Source of the DNA: Solicola gregarius
GTDB lineage: Bacteria > Actinomycetota > Actinomycetes > Propionibacteriales > Nocardioidaceae
Length of the DNA: 64,000 bases
Reading direction: 5' to 3'
NCBI RefSeq assembly: GCF_025790165.1
Contig: NZ_CP094970.1
Span: forward strand, 4,774,001-4,838,000
Part shown: positions 24,086 to 34,071 of the stretch, piece after piece
How the letters are laid out: each line of letters opens with the position of its first letter
Numbering within the stretch: the stretch's first letter is position 1
Notes under the pieces: generated by a model
The model's input: only the letters and a program-made list of their open reading frames with translations
Told to the model about the DNA's origin: nothing
The model's database searches: none
Position numbers and translations under genes: made by a program

Positions 24086-25402
24086 TTAGCGGCCGGCGAG
24101 GAGGCCGATCAGCGCTGCGGCCGCGGCCGGGCGGCCCCCGGCGCGGCGGGCGTGTGCGGCGACCTCGGCGTCGCTGGAGACGACGATCACCGGACGTCCC
24201 TCGGGCTCGGCCGAGACCAGCTGCGCGATCACGTCGTCGGCCGTGACGCCGGCGGGGCTGAACCGCACGCGTACGCCGCGGGCGGACGGGCGTGCCGCCG
24301 ACGGTGCGACGTCGGCGCCGTCGAACACGACCGTCGCCTCGACCGCCGTACGCGCGGCGAGCCCGCCGACCTCGGTCACCAGCAGCGAACGCTGCCGATC
24401 GAGCGGCACGTCGCTCCATGCGGACTTGCTCACGTTGTAGCCGTCGACGATCACGTGGGCCCGAGGCAGCTCGAGCAACGGCCGCAGCCGCGCCGCATCG
24501 GTGACGGTGGCGTGCTCGCGGCCCTGCGCGGGCTCGTCGCCCGCGACCTGGTCTGCGGGCAGCGTCTCCAACGGCGGCAACGCCAGCTCACGACGCAGGC
24601 CCTGCGCCGCCTCGATCACCGTGTCGAGGAGCAGGCGCGAGCGCATCGACTCCTGTGCGCGGTCGCCGCGCGACTGGCGCCGCTGGTCGCCGAGCTCGGC
24701 CACCGCCGTGTCGAGTCGCTGACGCAACCGGCGCACCTCGGCGTCCGCCTCGTTCGCCCGCGCACGCTCGCGGTCCGTCACCTCTTCGAGCTCGGCCTCG
24801 AGGCGCGTACGCTCCGCCTCCGCCGAGCGCGCCCGGGTACGAGCGTCGCCGAGCTTGCGACGCAGATCGGTGTTGTCGGCCTTGACGCCGTCGATCTCCT
24901 TGCGGTGCGCGGTGCGCGCAGACCGCATCTCGTCGCGCAGCTGCTCCACCTGCTGTCCCAGCCGCTCGACCTGGTCGGACTCCTCCGCGGCGGTGGCGGC
25001 CGACGCCTCCCGATCGGCCTCCAACGCGTCGAGCGCGGCGTCGAGCGCCCGGCGCCAGCCGTCCACGCGCGTGACGTACGCGATCGCGGCCACCTCGACG
25101 GGGTCGATCGTCGCGACGGCGTCCGTCGCGATCGCCTCGACGACGGCCTCGTTGCCGCGGCGTACCTGACCACCGACCCGGTCACGAAACGAGTCGTCGG
25201 TCGCGACGGCCGTCGCGATCGCCGTTGCTGCCAAGCGCGCCCGTCGCGCGGGGGTGAACTGGGCGATCTTCCGCAACGGCGGCGGGACCTGCCTCGCGTC
25301 GAGGGCGGAGAGCGCTTGCGAGGTCAATGCGACCACACGGTGGCGTACCGATTCGGGCAGCACGATCGGCTGCACGTCCGGCGGCGTCGGTTCCGCTGCC
25401 AC
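24086..25402 (-). CDS. NYN-domain protein (YacP-like RNase fold) with coiled-coil
   Basis: A 438-residue protein. The N-terminal 120 residues are helical and unassigned, a long coiled coil spans about 135-240, and a C-terminal NYN/PIN-like nuclease domain starts near residue 315 with the signature IVDGYNV (Asp320) and later TVVFDGADV and VIVVSSDAEVAAHARRAG, which supply acidic active-site residues. NYN domains usually cleave RNA. GTG 25402 has GAGGAGG seven bases upstream. It is divergent from the DnaQ-UvrC fusion gene. A role in RNA turnover is inferred from the domain; the coiled coil suggests oligomers. Confidence 0.82.
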   Translation of the reverse strand: MAAEPTPPDVQPIVLPESVRHRVVALTSQALSALDARQVPPPLRKIAQFTPARRARLAATAIATAVATDDSFRDRVGGQVRRGNEAVVEAIATDAVATIDPVEVAAIAYVTRVDGWRRALDAALDALEADREASAATAAEESDQVERLGQQVEQLRDEMRSARTAHRKEIDGVKADNTDLRRKLGDARTRARSAEAERTRLEAELEEVTDRERARANEADAEVRRLRQRLDTAVAELGDQRRQSRGDRAQESMRSRLLLDTVIEAAQGLRRELALPPLETLPADQVAGDEPAQGREHATVTDAARLRPLLELPRAHVIVDGYNVSKSAWSDVPLDRQRSLLVTEVGGLAARTAVEATVVFDGADVAPSAARPSARGVRVRFSPAGVTADDVIAQLVSAEPEGRPVIVVSSDAEVAAHARRAGGRPAAAAALIGLLAGR

Positions 25403-25605
25403 GCGTACGCCTCCTCACGGTCGAGTACTTGGCCCGAGCTCTTCCCCCCGCCGTAGAGTCCCTCCTTCGAGCGTATGCCGTGCCCGGTCATCCCCGCACG
25501 CCACTTCCGAGACCGGCAACGCTAACCGCCGTACGCACGCGGGCGGTCCGGACCCGCCGTCGTGTCTTCAGCGGTTCTGTCAGTACCCGGTCGTACGGTG
25601 CCAAT

Positions 25606-27360
25606 ATGACCGCGCTTCGAGCCGTGCAGGGCACGTTCGACGAGCTCGGTACGGCCTTGCGCGACGCGACGTTCTGCGTCGTCGACCTCGAGACGACGGG
25701 CGGCTCCGCGTCGGCCGGGTCGGAGATCACCGAGTTCGGTGCGGTCAAGGTGCGCGCCGGCGAGGTGGTCTCGGAGTTCCAGACCCTCGTACGTCCGCAC
25801 ACCTCGATTCCCTCGTTCATCGCGGTGCTCACCGGCATCAACGACTCGATGGTCGCGTCCGCGCCCCGGATCGACACGGCGCTTCCCTCGTTCCTCGAGT
25901 TCGCCAAGGGGTGCGTGCTGGTGGCCCACAACGCGCCGTTCGATGTCGGCTTCCTCCGACACTTCGCCGGTGAGCTCGGTCATACCTGGCCGGGTTTCGA
26001 CGTCATCGACACGGCGAAGCTCGCGCGGCGCGTCCTCACCCGTGACGAGGCGCCCAACTGCAAGCTGTCGACGCTCGCCCGGATCTTCCACGCGTCAACG
26101 ACGCCCAATCACCGCGCCCTCGAAGACGCCCGCGCGACGGTCGACGTCCTGCACTCGCTGATCGCACGACTCGGCAACGTCGGCGTACACACGGTCGAGG
26201 AGCTCTCGACCTTCAGCAGCCAGGTGAGCACAACCCAACGCCGTAAGCGCTACCTCGCCGAGGGCCTGCCCCACTCACCGGGTGTGTACCTCTTCCGCGA
26301 CGCCCAGGACTCCGTGCTCTACGTCGGCACGTCCAAGGACATCGGCGCGCGCGTTCGCTCGTACTTCACCTCGAGCGAGACCCGCAGCCGGATGGGCGAG
26401 ATGGTGGGGCTCGCCGAGCGGGTCGAGGCGATCGAGTGTGCGACGACGCTCGAGGCACAGGTACGCGAGCTGCGCCTGATTGCAGCCCACAAACCCCGCT
26501 ACAACAAGCGTTCGCGTTTCCCGGAGCGCGCGATTTGGGTCAAGCTCACCCGCGAGCCGTGGCCGCGGTTGTCGCTCGTGCGGTCGATCGGCGACGACGG
26601 GGCCGACTACATCGGCCCGTTCGGCAGCCGGCGCACCGCCGACAGCGCCGTCGCCGCACTGCACGAGGCGTTCGGCATCCGGCAGTGCACCGGTCGGATG
26701 CCCAAGGTGCCGAGCCGATCGCCGTGCGCCCTCGCCGAGATGGGCGTGTGCATGTCGCCGTGTGACCAGTCCGTCTCATCGGTCGACTACCAACACGAGG
26801 TCGAGCGCGTACGTGAAGCCATGCTGCGCGACCCGGCCGAGGTGATCGCGGCGCTCGATCTCAAGATGGCCCGGCTGTCCGACCAGACCCGCTTCGAGGA
26901 TGCACAGGTCCAACGCGACCGGCTCCGTTCGTTCCTCCGGGCGACGGCACGCACCCAACGCCTGACGGCACTCACCACGTGCCGCGATCTCGTCGCTGCC
27001 CGCCGCGGCGATGACGGCCGGTGGGTGGTGCATGTCGTCCGCTACGGCCGGTTGTGCGCCGCGGGCGTCATCCCGGACGGCGCAGACGCGCGCGAGTGGG
27101 TCGAGCGCCTCCGCATCGGGGCCGAGACCGTGCTCCCCGGTTTCGGGCCGGCACCGGCGGCCTCGACCGAGGAGACCGAACGTGTCCTCAGCTGGCTCGA
27201 GGGCGAGGGCACCCGGCTGATCGAGGTCGACGGCGACTGGATGTGTCCGGTACGCGGGGCGACTCGCCATCTCGCGACGTACGACGCCGTCGAGGCCACC
27301 TCGGTCGTCCCGTTCGACGAGCGTCGGATGCCGCGCACCGTGCACCAGCCGACCAGATGA
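25606..27360 (+). CDS. DEDDh exonuclease-UvrC-like nuclease fusion
   Basis: A 584-residue fusion. Residues 20-190 are a DnaQ-type 3'-5' exonuclease with metal ligands Asp27 and Glu29 (VVDLETTG), Asp113 (NAPFDVGF), His169 and Asp174 (HRALEDA). Residues about 222-310 form a GIY-YIG endonuclease domain (GVYLFRD, then VLYVGTSKDI), followed by a UvrC-like segment with the cysteine-bearing MGVCMSPCD. The UvrC C-terminal endonuclease and HhH domains are missing. This is a known actinobacterial architecture of the Cho-like type, likely in DNA repair. TACGGT ends six bases before ATG 25606, consistent with a leaderless message. Confidence 0.88.
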   Translation: MTALRAVQGTFDELGTALRDATFCVVDLETTGGSASAGSEITEFGAVKVRAGEVVSEFQTLVRPHTSIPSFIAVLTGINDSMVASAPRIDTALPSFLEFAKGCVLVAHNAPFDVGFLRHFAGELGHTWPGFDVIDTAKLARRVLTRDEAPNCKLSTLARIFHASTTPNHRALEDARATVDVLHSLIARLGNVGVHTVEELSTFSSQVSTTQRRKRYLAEGLPHSPGVYLFRDAQDSVLYVGTSKDIGARVRSYFTSSETRSRMGEMVGLAERVEAIECATTLEAQVRELRLIAAHKPRYNKRSRFPERAIWVKLTREPWPRLSLVRSIGDDGADYIGPFGSRRTADSAVAALHEAFGIRQCTGRMPKVPSRSPCALAEMGVCMSPCDQSVSSVDYQHEVERVREAMLRDPAEVIAALDLKMARLSDQTRFEDAQVQRDRLRSFLRATARTQRLTALTTCRDLVAARRGDDGRWVVHVVRYGRLCAAGVIPDGADAREWVERLRIGAETVLPGFGPAPAASTEETERVLSWLEGEGTRLIEVDGDWMCPVRGATRHLATYDAVEATSVVPFDERRMPRTVHQPTR

Positions 27361-27414
27361 ACGGTCCGTACTAGGCTTCACCACGACTCGTCCACGTACC
27401 GACCAGGAGGCAGC

Positions 27415-27690
27415 GTGATCACCGCGATCGTGTTCATCAAGGCCGACGTCGCCGGCATCCCCGAGGTCGCCGAACGGATCGCCGCGCTCGACGGCGTGAG
27501 TGAGGTCTACTCCGTCACCGGCCACATCGACCTGATCGCGATGGTGCGCGTGCGCCGACACGAGGACATCGCCGCCGTCATCGCCGACAAGGTCAACAAG
27601 GTGCCGGGCGTGAGCTCGACCGAGACGCACATCGCGTTCCAGACCTTCTCGCGCCACGACCTCGAGTCTGCGTTCAGCATCGGCATCTGA
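27415..27690 (+). CDS. stand-alone Lrp/AsnC ligand-binding (RAM) domain protein
   Basis: A 91-residue protein made only of the regulation-of-amino-acid-metabolism domain (alpha-beta sandwich) of Lrp/AsnC regulators: ITAIVFIKADVAGIPEVAERIAAL, then GHIDLIAMVRV, then GVSSTETHIAF. There is no helix-turn-helix. Such proteins assemble into amino-acid-binding oligomers and may modulate full-length Lrp partners. GTG 27415 follows AGGAGG four bases away. It converges on trpD across a strong AT-rich hairpin; a link with tryptophan supply is possible but not shown. Confidence 0.88.
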   Translation: MITAIVFIKADVAGIPEVAERIAALDGVSEVYSVTGHIDLIAMVRVRRHEDIAAVIADKVNKVPGVSSTETHIAFQTFSRHDLESAFSIGI

Positions 27691-27706
27691 GCCGGGGCCA
27701 CCCAGA

Positions 27707-27750
27707 CAAATAGACATTTGTTATGCCAGGGCATAACAAATGTCTATTTG
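27707..27750. terminator. perfect AT-rich inverted repeat between convergent genes
   Basis: Arms CAAATAGACATTTGTTATGC (27707-27726) and its exact complement (27731-27750), loop CAGG. The arms are themselves built from two smaller palindromes, CAAAT..ATTTG and TTATGCC..GGCATAA. It stands out as AT-rich in a GC-rich genome. It is probably a two-way terminator for the RAM gene and trpD, though the symmetry also fits a protein-binding site. Confidence 0.8.
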
Positions 27751-27785
27751 CTCGGCGGGCGGGCGCTCGGCGGGCGGAACGCGCC

Positions 27786-28835
27786 TCAGCCGGCCGCGAT
27801 CCGCTGGGTCACCTTCGCCCAGCGATCGAGTACGCCGCGGGCCGCACCGCTGTCGAGCGACTCGCGTACGCGCTCTGCCGCGCCGCGCATGCGGTCGACC
27901 AACGGGCCGCTCATCGCATCGCGCGCGACCAGACCCGCGGCCGCGTTGAGTACCACGGCGTCGCGTACCGGGCCCTGCTCGCCGGCGAGTACGCGCCGGA
28001 AGACGTCTGCATTGTGCGCGGCATCGCCGCCGCGCAGCGCTTCGATCGGCGCCCGCTCGACACCGACGTCCTCCGGTGCGATCGACGCCGGCTCGACCGT
28101 GCCTCGTGCGACCGTCCATACGGTCGACGTCGTCGACGTGGTGAGCTCGTCGAGTCCGTCGTCGCCGCGGAAGACCAGCGCGTCGACACCGCGACGGGCG
28201 AGGACGCCGGCCATGATCGGCGCCGAGCGCGCGTCTGCGCAGCCCACGGCGAGCGCATCCGGCCGGGCGGGGTTGGTCAGCGGGCCGAGCAGGTTGAACG
28301 TCGTCGGGATGCCGAGCTCGCCGCGCACCGGGATCGCGTATCGCATCGACGGGTGGAAGACGGGCGCGAAGCAGAACGTGATGCCGGCTTCGTCGGCCAC
28401 CTCGGCGATCCGGTTGGGCGGGAGGTCGAGGCGTACGCCGAGCGCCTCGAGCACGTCTGCCGACCCGCTGGAGCTGGATGCGGCGCGGTTTCCGTGTTTC
28501 ACGACCACGGCGCCCGCGCCGGCCATCGCGACGGCGGACATCGACGAGATGTTCACCGTTTTCGCGCGGTCGCCGCCCGTGCCGACGATGTCGACGATGC
28601 GACCCGGGACAGACAACGGCTCGGCGTGCTCGTACATCGCGGCGACGATGCCCTCGACCTCGTCGACGGTCTCGCCCTTGGCGCGCAGCGCTACGACGAA
28701 ACCGGCGATCTGCGCCGCGGAGGCGGCGCCGGAGAAGATCTCGTCCATCGCCCAGGCCGCCGCGGCACGGTCGATGTCGTCGCCGTCGACGAGCGCACCG
28801 AGCACGGTCGGCCAGGTGTACGCCTCCGCTGCCAT
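27786..28835 (-). CDS. trpD: anthranilate phosphoribosyltransferase
   Basis: A 349-residue TrpD, which joins anthranilate to phosphoribosyl pyrophosphate in tryptophan synthesis. [16 protein letters not shown] around residue 80 is the PRPP-binding loop, followed by [23 protein letters not shown] and [13 protein letters not shown], all strongly conserved. The gene is separate from other trp genes, as is usual in actinobacteria. ATG 28835 lacks a Shine-Dalgarno and begins four bases after the stop of the upstream receiver gene, so it is probably translated by coupling. Confidence 0.95.
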   Translation of the reverse strand: MAAEAYTWPTVLGALVDGDDIDRAAAAWAMDEIFSGAASAAQIAGFVVALRAKGETVDEVEGIVAAMYEHAEPLSVPGRIVDIVGTGGDRAKTVNISSMSAVAMAGAGAVVVKHGNRAASSSSGSADVLEALGVRLDLPPNRIAEVADEAGITFCFAPVFHPSMRYAIPVRGELGIPTTFNLLGPLTNPARPDALAVGCADARSAPIMAGVLARRGVDALVFRGDDGLDELTTSTTSTVWTVARGTVEPASIAPEDVGVERAPIEALRGGDAAHNADVFRRVLAGEQGPVRDAVVLNAAAGLVARDAMSGPLVDRMRGAAERVRESLDSGAARGVLDRWAKVTQRIAAG

Positions 28836-28839
28836 CGGC

Positions 28840-29262
28840 TCAGGAGGACGCCGGGAGCGAATGAGCACCCCGGACGAGCTCGATGACGGCTTCGGCCAGC
28901 ATGACCGGGTCGATCGGGTGCGCGACGACGCCGTCCGCGAGCGACCACGTCGCCAGCCATGCGTCCTGCTGCCGCCCGGTGAGGACGAGCAGTGGTGGGC
29001 AGCGGTAGATCTCGGTCTTGAGCTGGCGCGCGACACCCATCCCGCCGGCGGGCACCGCCTCACCGTCGAGGATTGCGAGGTCGATGCCGCCCGCATCCAT
29101 CGTCTTGATCACGACGGGCTCGGTCGCACACTCGACGTACTCGAACGGCGGCAGGTCCGGATGCGGCCGCTTGCCGAGCGCGAGCAGCACCTGCTGCCGG
29201 GTGTCGGAGTCGTCGCTGTAGACGAGCACCTTCAGGGGTCGGGAGTCTGTACGGTCGGTCAC
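28840..29262 (-). CDS. receiver-like protein with incomplete active site
   Basis: A 140-residue single-domain response-regulator-like protein. [15 protein letters not shown] supplies the acidic pocket and [14 protein letters not shown] the candidate phospho-acceptor aspartate; the Thr position is present (VLTG), but the conserved lysine before proline is replaced (VVAHPIDP has His). There is no output domain. Many actinobacteria carry this gene beside trpD and ctaE. It may act as an unphosphorylated adaptor. TACGAT ends six bases before GTG 29262, consistent with a leaderless transcript. The role in the trpD transcript is unknown. Confidence 0.75.
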   Translation of the reverse strand: MTDRTDSRPLKVLVYSDDSDTRQQVLLALGKRPHPDLPPFEYVECATEPVVIKTMDAGGIDLAILDGEAVPAGGMGVARQLKTEIYRCPPLLVLTGRQQDAWLATWSLADGVVAHPIDPVMLAEAVIELVRGAHSLPASS

Positions 29263-29379
29263 GGCGCCATCGTATGGGAAAGCAGCACCGGTGGCGTACG
29301 ACGCCCGCCCACCTGGTACGTGCAACACGCTACGGGGGTGCGTGGAGAGTGCCGAAACCTACGGTCCATAATGGCTCTC

Positions 29380-30018
29380 GTGGCGACAACATCCGCGATT
29401 CCGGCGTCCAGGCTGCACGGCCAGCCAAACCGTCCCTCGATGGTGACCGTTGGCACGATCGTGTGGCTCTCCAGCGAGTTGATGTTCTTCGCGGCGCTGT
29501 TCGCCGCGTACTTCACGATCCGCGGGGTGACCCCCGAGCTCTGGGAGCTCGAGACCGCGAAGCTCAACGTCCCGTTCGCGACCGCCAACACCACCATCCT
29601 GGTGTTGTCGTCGGTCACCTGCCAGTGGGGCGTCTTCGCCGCCGAGCGCGGCCGTGTCGGCCGTGTCGGCAGCGTGTTCCAGGTCGGCAAGTGGGGCATG
29701 CGCGAGTGGTTCGTACTCACGTACCTGATGGGCGCCGTCTTCGTCGCCGGTCAGGCGGTCGAGTACGTCGAGCTGATGCACGAGAACGTCACGATCCCCT
29801 CGTCGCCGTACGGCAGCATGTTCTACCTCACCACCGGGTTCCACGGTCTGCACGTGATCGGCGGGTTGATCGCGTTCGTGCTCGTCATCGGCCGTACGTT
29901 CATGGCCCGCAAGTTCACCCACGAGCAGGCGATCAGCACGATCGTCGTCTCGTACTACTGGCATTTCGTCGACGTCGTGTGGATCGGACTGTTCGCCACG
30001 ATCTACCTGATTCAGTAG
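29380..30018 (+). CDS. ctaE: cytochrome c oxidase subunit III
   Basis: A 212-residue subunit III of aa3-type cytochrome c oxidase, with five membrane spans. Landmarks are [22 protein letters not shown] in the first span, the [18 protein letters not shown] block and the C-terminal [14 protein letters not shown]. The length is the short actinobacterial form. GTG 29380 is preferred over ATG 29371 because CATAAT (29367-29372) ends seven bases before it and would make a leaderless start, and because ATG 29371 lies within that hexamer. It heads the ctaE-qcrC-qcrA-qcrB transcript. Confidence 0.93.
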   Translation: MATTSAIPASRLHGQPNRPSMVTVGTIVWLSSELMFFAALFAAYFTIRGVTPELWELETAKLNVPFATANTTILVLSSVTCQWGVFAAERGRVGRVGSVFQVGKWGMREWFVLTYLMGAVFVAGQAVEYVELMHENVTIPSSPYGSMFYLTTGFHGLHVIGGLIAFVLVIGRTFMARKFTHEQAISTIVVSYYWHFVDVVWIGLFATIYLIQ

Positions 30019-30100
30019 CTGCCCGGCAGCACGCACGCCTGCACACAACTTCATCGCAGCTCCCCGCCCCAGAAAAACGAGACGGAACGAGGTCCACCCC

Positions 30101-30940
30101 GTGCGGTTCTTGTCCACGCGTCGCCGGCACCGGATGGCCGGCCTCGTCGTGTTGCTGTTCGGCCTCATCGTCGCCGGCGGCGTCTACTACGCGGCGGCAC
30201 CGCGTACGGCAGACGCCGAGACGGCAGACGCCCAGAAGATCGAAGCCGGTCGCCAGCTGTTCCTCGTCGGGTGTGCGAGCTGCCACGGCAAGAACGCCGA
30301 GGGCGTCGGCACCAAGGGCGACCGCAACTACGGCCCGACGCTCGTCGGAGTCGGCGCGGCCGCGGTCGACTTCCAGGTCGGCACGGGCCGGATGCCGATG
30401 ACCAACGCGGCACCGCAGGCCCCCGCCAAGCCCCCCGTCTACACCGACGAGGAGGTCGAACAGCTCGCCGCGTTCGTCGCGTCGCTCGGCCCGGGCCCCG
30501 AGGTTCCCGACGAGCAGTACACCGACACCTCCGACGTGACCGACGAGGAGCTCGCCGAGGGCGGCGAGTTCTTCCGCACCAACTGCACGGCGTGCCACAA
30601 CTCCGTCGGCGCCGGTGGAGCACTGCCCAGCGGCCGGTACGCGCCCGCGCTCACCGACACCAGCGCGCGGCACATCTACGAGGCGATGATCACCGGACCG
30701 CAGCAGATGCCGGTCTTCTCCGACGACGTGATCACCCCCGAGCAGAAGCGCAACATGATCGCCTACATCGAGGCGATGCGCGACACCCCCCAGAGCGGCA
30801 TCGGCGGCGGCAGCCTCGGGCCCGTGTCGGAGGGCATGTTCGCCTGGATCGTCGGCATCGGCGGCCTGGTCTGCGCCGCGACCTGGATCGCGACCCAGAG
30901 CGTGCGTTCGAAGCGGAAGAAGGGTGAGGTCGAGGCATGA
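30101..30940 (+). CDS. qcrC: di-haem cytochrome c subunit of the bc1 complex
   Basis: A 279-residue QcrC. An N-terminal signal anchor (about 12-32), two c-type haem sites CASCH (58-62) and CTACH (162-166), each in its own domain, with likely axial Met ligands in GRMPM and QQMPVF, and a C-terminal span (GMFAWIVGIGGLVCAATWIAT). Di-haem QcrC replaces a separate cytochrome c in actinobacteria and passes electrons directly to CtaC. GTG 30101 has GAGG nine bases upstream; its stop overlaps the qcrA start (ATGA). Confidence 0.95.
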   Translation: MRFLSTRRRHRMAGLVVLLFGLIVAGGVYYAAAPRTADAETADAQKIEAGRQLFLVGCASCHGKNAEGVGTKGDRNYGPTLVGVGAAAVDFQVGTGRMPMTNAAPQAPAKPPVYTDEEVEQLAAFVASLGPGPEVPDEQYTDTSDVTDEELAEGGEFFRTNCTACHNSVGAGGALPSGRYAPALTDTSARHIYEAMITGPQQMPVFSDDVITPEQKRNMIAYIEAMRDTPQSGIGGGSLGPVSEGMFAWIVGIGGLVCAATWIATQSVRSKRKKGEVEA

Positions 30941-32004
30941 GTGAGATCGAACCCCGCGGCGAGGAGCCTCGCAACGACATCGACCCCGCCGATCCCAGCG
31001 ACCCGATGCCGAACCCCGGACTCCCCGAGCACCAGTGGCGTCCCACCGACGTCGACCCGGCGCAGGAGCGTCGCGCGGAGCGTCAGGTCGCCGGCATGTT
31101 CGGCCTCGCAGCCCTGCTCGCACTCGCGTTCTGCGTGTGCTACTTCGCGGTCCCGCTCGACACCACGACGACCTTCCTCGGCTTCACCGCCCAGAACTTC
31201 GCGCTCGGCCTCACCCTCGGCGGTTCGCTGCTGCTGATCGGTCTCGGCGCCATCCAGTGGGCGAAGAAGCTGATGGCCGACCACGAGGTCATCGAGATGC
31301 GCCACCCGGCGCGTTCGTCGGATGAAGACCGCGAGACCACGCTCGGCATGTTCAACGAGGGCGTCAACGAGTCCGGCTTCGGTCGTCGCCCGCTGATTCG
31401 CAACAGCCTGTTCGGTGCGCTCGGCATACTCGGCCTGCCGGCGATCGTGCTGCTGCGCGACCTCGGCCCGCTCCCGGGCGACAAGCAGTTCAACACCGTG
31501 TGGACCAAGGGCATGCGCATCGCCAACGACGTGTCGGGCAAGCCGATCCGGCCGTCGGAGATCGAGGAGGGCCAGCTCACCAACGCCGAGCCCGAGATCC
31601 TGTTCGAGGTCGACGAGGACGGCGAGCCGGTCATCCACGGCACCGAGGCGCTGCAGGTGAAGGCCAAGGCAGCGGTCATCCTGATGCGGATGCCTCCGCA
31701 AGACATCACCGCACCCGAGGGCCGCGAGAACTGGAGCATCGACGGCATCCTCTGCTACTCCAAGATCTGCACCCACGTCGGCTGCCCGATCAGCCTGTAC
31801 GAGCAGCAGACGCACCATGTCCTCTGCCCCTGCCACCAGTCGACGTTCGACCTGGCCGACGGCGGCAAGGTCATCTTCGGTCCCGCACATCGAGCCTTGC
31901 CGCAGCTGCAGCTCGGGGTTGATGATGAGGGGTACCTGATCGCAATGGGCGACTTCGAAGACGTCGTCGGGCCGAGCTTTCCCGAGATCCACCAGGAACC
32001 GTGA
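30937..32004 (+). CDS. qcrA: Rieske iron-sulfur subunit of the bc1 complex
   Basis: A 355-residue QcrA. The first 45 residues are acidic and disordered; three membrane spans follow (about 52-72, 84-106 and 155-173). The 2Fe-2S site is complete: CTHVGC (Cys278, His280, Cys283) and CPCHQS (Cys297, Cys299, His300). The three-span N-terminus is the actinobacterial form. Its start overlaps the stop of qcrC by four bases, and the qcrB start overlaps its stop by one base, so the three are translated as a unit. Confidence 0.95.
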   Translation: MSEIEPRGEEPRNDIDPADPSDPMPNPGLPEHQWRPTDVDPAQERRAERQVAGMFGLAALLALAFCVCYFAVPLDTTTTFLGFTAQNFALGLTLGGSLLLIGLGAIQWAKKLMADHEVIEMRHPARSSDEDRETTLGMFNEGVNESGFGRRPLIRNSLFGALGILGLPAIVLLRDLGPLPGDKQFNTVWTKGMRIANDVSGKPIRPSEIEEGQLTNAEPEILFEVDEDGEPVIHGTEALQVKAKAAVILMRMPPQDITAPEGRENWSIDGILCYSKICTHVGCPISLYEQQTHHVLCPCHQSTFDLADGGKVIFGPAHRALPQLQLGVDDEGYLIAMGDFEDVVGPSFPEIHQEP

Positions 32005-33711
32005 TGAGTGCCACCACCGAAGGATCCAACCGCATTCAGGAAACCGGCGTGGGCAAGAAGGCCGCCGGTCCGGTCGAGTGGCTCGACGACCGCGTCGGTC
32101 TCGCCACGCTCGCCAAGGGGCAGCTGCGCAAGATCTTCCCCGACCACTGGTCGTTCATGCTCGGCGAGATCGCCTTGTGGAGCTTCGTCGTCCTGCTGCT
32201 GTCCGGCGTCTTCCTGACGCTGTGGTTCGACCCGAGCATGACCGAGACGGTCTACGACGGGTCGTACGCTCCGCTGCGCGGCATCGAGATGTCGGCGGCG
32301 TACGAGTCGACGCTGCACATCTCGTTCGACATCCGCGGCGGCATGTTGATGCGCCAGATCCACCACTGGGCGGCGATGTTGTTCATCGCGGCGATGCTGG
32401 TGCACATGCTGCGGGTCTTCTTCACCGGCGCGTACCGTCGACCGCGCGAGCTGAACTGGCTGATCGGCGTCGGCCTGCTGTCGATGGGCCTGATCGAGGG
32501 CTTCGCCGGCTACTCGCTTCCCGATGACCTGCTGTCGGGCACCGGGCTTCGCTTCGTCGACGGACTGATCCGCTCGATCCCGATCGTCGGTTCGTACCTC
32601 GAAGTTCTTCATCTTCGGCGGGGAGTTCCCTGGCGACGTGCTGATACCGCGCCTGTACATGGTGCACATCCTGCTCGTTCCGGCGCTCCTGCTCGGCCTG
32701 ATCGGCGCACACATGCTGCTGCTCGTGTACCACAAGCACACGCAGTGGCCGGGTGCCGGACACACCGAGAAGAACGTCGTCGGCTACCCGCTGCTGCCGG
32801 TGTACGCCGCGAAGGCCGGCGGCTTCTTCTTCATCGTCTTCGGCGCGACCGCGCTGATGGGTGCGCTCTTCCAGATCAACCCGGTCTGGAACTACGGCCC
32901 GTACGACCCGTCGCAAGTCACGGCGGGCTCACAGCCCGACTGGTACATGGGCTGGGTCGAGGGTGCGGTCCGAATCATGCCCAACTGGGAGTGGACCATC
33001 TGGGGCTGGACGTTCAGTTGGAACGTCTTCCTACCCGCGGTGTGTCTGATGGGGCTGCTGTTCACCGTATTGGCGCTGTATCCGTTCGTGGAGCAGTGGG
33101 TGACCGGCGACAAGCGTGAGCACCACCTGCTCGAGCGTCCGCGCAACAACCCGACGCGTACCGCGTTCGGAGTCGCCGGCATCACCTGCTATGGCGTGTT
33201 CTGGATCGCCGGTGGCAACGACATCCTCGCGGTCGTGTTCCATCTCGACATCTTCGCGATCACGTGGGCCTGTCGGGTGCTGGTGTTCGTCGCGCCGGTG
33301 ATCGCGTTCCTGGTCACCAAACGTATCTGCATCGCGCTGCAGCGTCAGGACGTCGAACGGGTGCTCCACGGCTACGAGACGGGCATCATCGAGCGCTCCC
33401 CCGACGGGGCGTACTCCGAGCGGCATGCCCCGCTCGACGCCGAGCACGTGCACAAGCTGACCGCGCACAACCGACCGACGGTCCACGAGCTACCGGACGA
33501 CGTCGACGAGAACGGCGTCCACGCGCCGCACTCACGCATCGCGAAGGCACGCGCCCGCTTGTCCGGGTTCTTCCACGGCTCCGATATCCAGAAGCCGACC
33601 CGCCAGGAGCTCGAAGAGGCCAACGAGCACCACGGTGGTCACGGCGAGCTCGAGGCCGGCGACGACGAGTTCACCGGCGTCAGCGAGACGGGTATCCCCC
33701 GCAGCCACTGA
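32004..33711 (+). pseudogene. qcrB: cytochrome b subunit of the bc1 complex, reading frame broken at one point
   Basis: QcrB read in two frames. Residues from ATG 32004 give a normal start ([14 protein letters not shown], four-helix region with haem ligands in [19 protein letters not shown]) up to SIPIVGSYL near 32600. The frame is then lost, and the correct continuation, [22 protein letters not shown], resumes one base later (from 32602). It runs on through [15 protein letters not shown] to the stop at 33711. Deleting a single base within CCTCGAAGTTC (32597-32607) restores the whole protein, about 568 residues. In an intact respiratory operon this looks like a sequence error rather than a dead gene. 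Confidence 0.88.
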
Positions 33712-33735
33712 CCCACGACAGCTCGACCGGTACGC

Positions 33736-33776
33736 ACGCGGCTATCGCCTCTCAGCAAGCGAGGCGGTAGCCGCGT
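33736..33776. terminator. terminator hairpin after qcrB
   Basis: A 16-bp stem, ACGCGGCTATCGCCTC with GAGGCGGTAGCCGCGT, one G-T pair, 9-base loop, 25 bases past the qcrB stop codon. Confidence 0.75.
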
Positions 33777-33984
33777 CGGCGTACGGACTCGACCGTGGCC
33801 GGGCCGGCACGCGGGCACGGCGCAGGCCGCGACGTGGTCGCTTGACCGCATATTGCCGGCATCCTCGGCCAGCGTCTGGCCTCGAGAACACGCCGTTCAC
33901 GGTCAGCCCGACGAACGTACGGGCTCGGGGCGATCTCCGCCAGAACGGGTGAGCGGCCGCAGCTCCGTTGTCGGACGGGTCGTC
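33777..33984. other. non-coding stretch between qcrB terminator and element B
   Basis: About 200 bases of GC-rich DNA without a gene I can support, part of a 491-bp convergent gap. No small ORF has a ribosome site or recognisable product. Beyond it lie a short inverted repeat (33985-34019) and element B. Confidence 0.45.
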
Positions 33985-34019
33985 ATGCATAGTGGCCGGC
34001 CCTGGCGACCACCATGCAT
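33985..34019. repeat. short inverted repeat
   Basis: ATGCATAGTGG (33985-33995) pairs with CCACCATGCAT (34009-34019), one A-C-type mismatch, loop of 13. It precedes element B and may belong to the same compound structure. Confidence 0.5.
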
Positions 34020-34071
34020 CAGGATCGCGCCCAACGTTAATATGCGTCCAGGGTGACGTCGTACGCCCCAT

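Noticed and set aside
27718-29370. Long plus-strand frame running into ctaE from opposite trpD
   Set aside because: It covers trpD and the receiver in antisense; only the ctaE part has family motifs, with its own start near 29380.
32597-32607. Programmed +1 frameshift as the explanation for qcrB
   Set aside because: No known bacterial qcrB uses frameshifting, and there is no upstream Shine-Dalgarno-like stimulator or stop at the shift site; a sequence error is simpler, although the shared 11-mer keeps the matter open.
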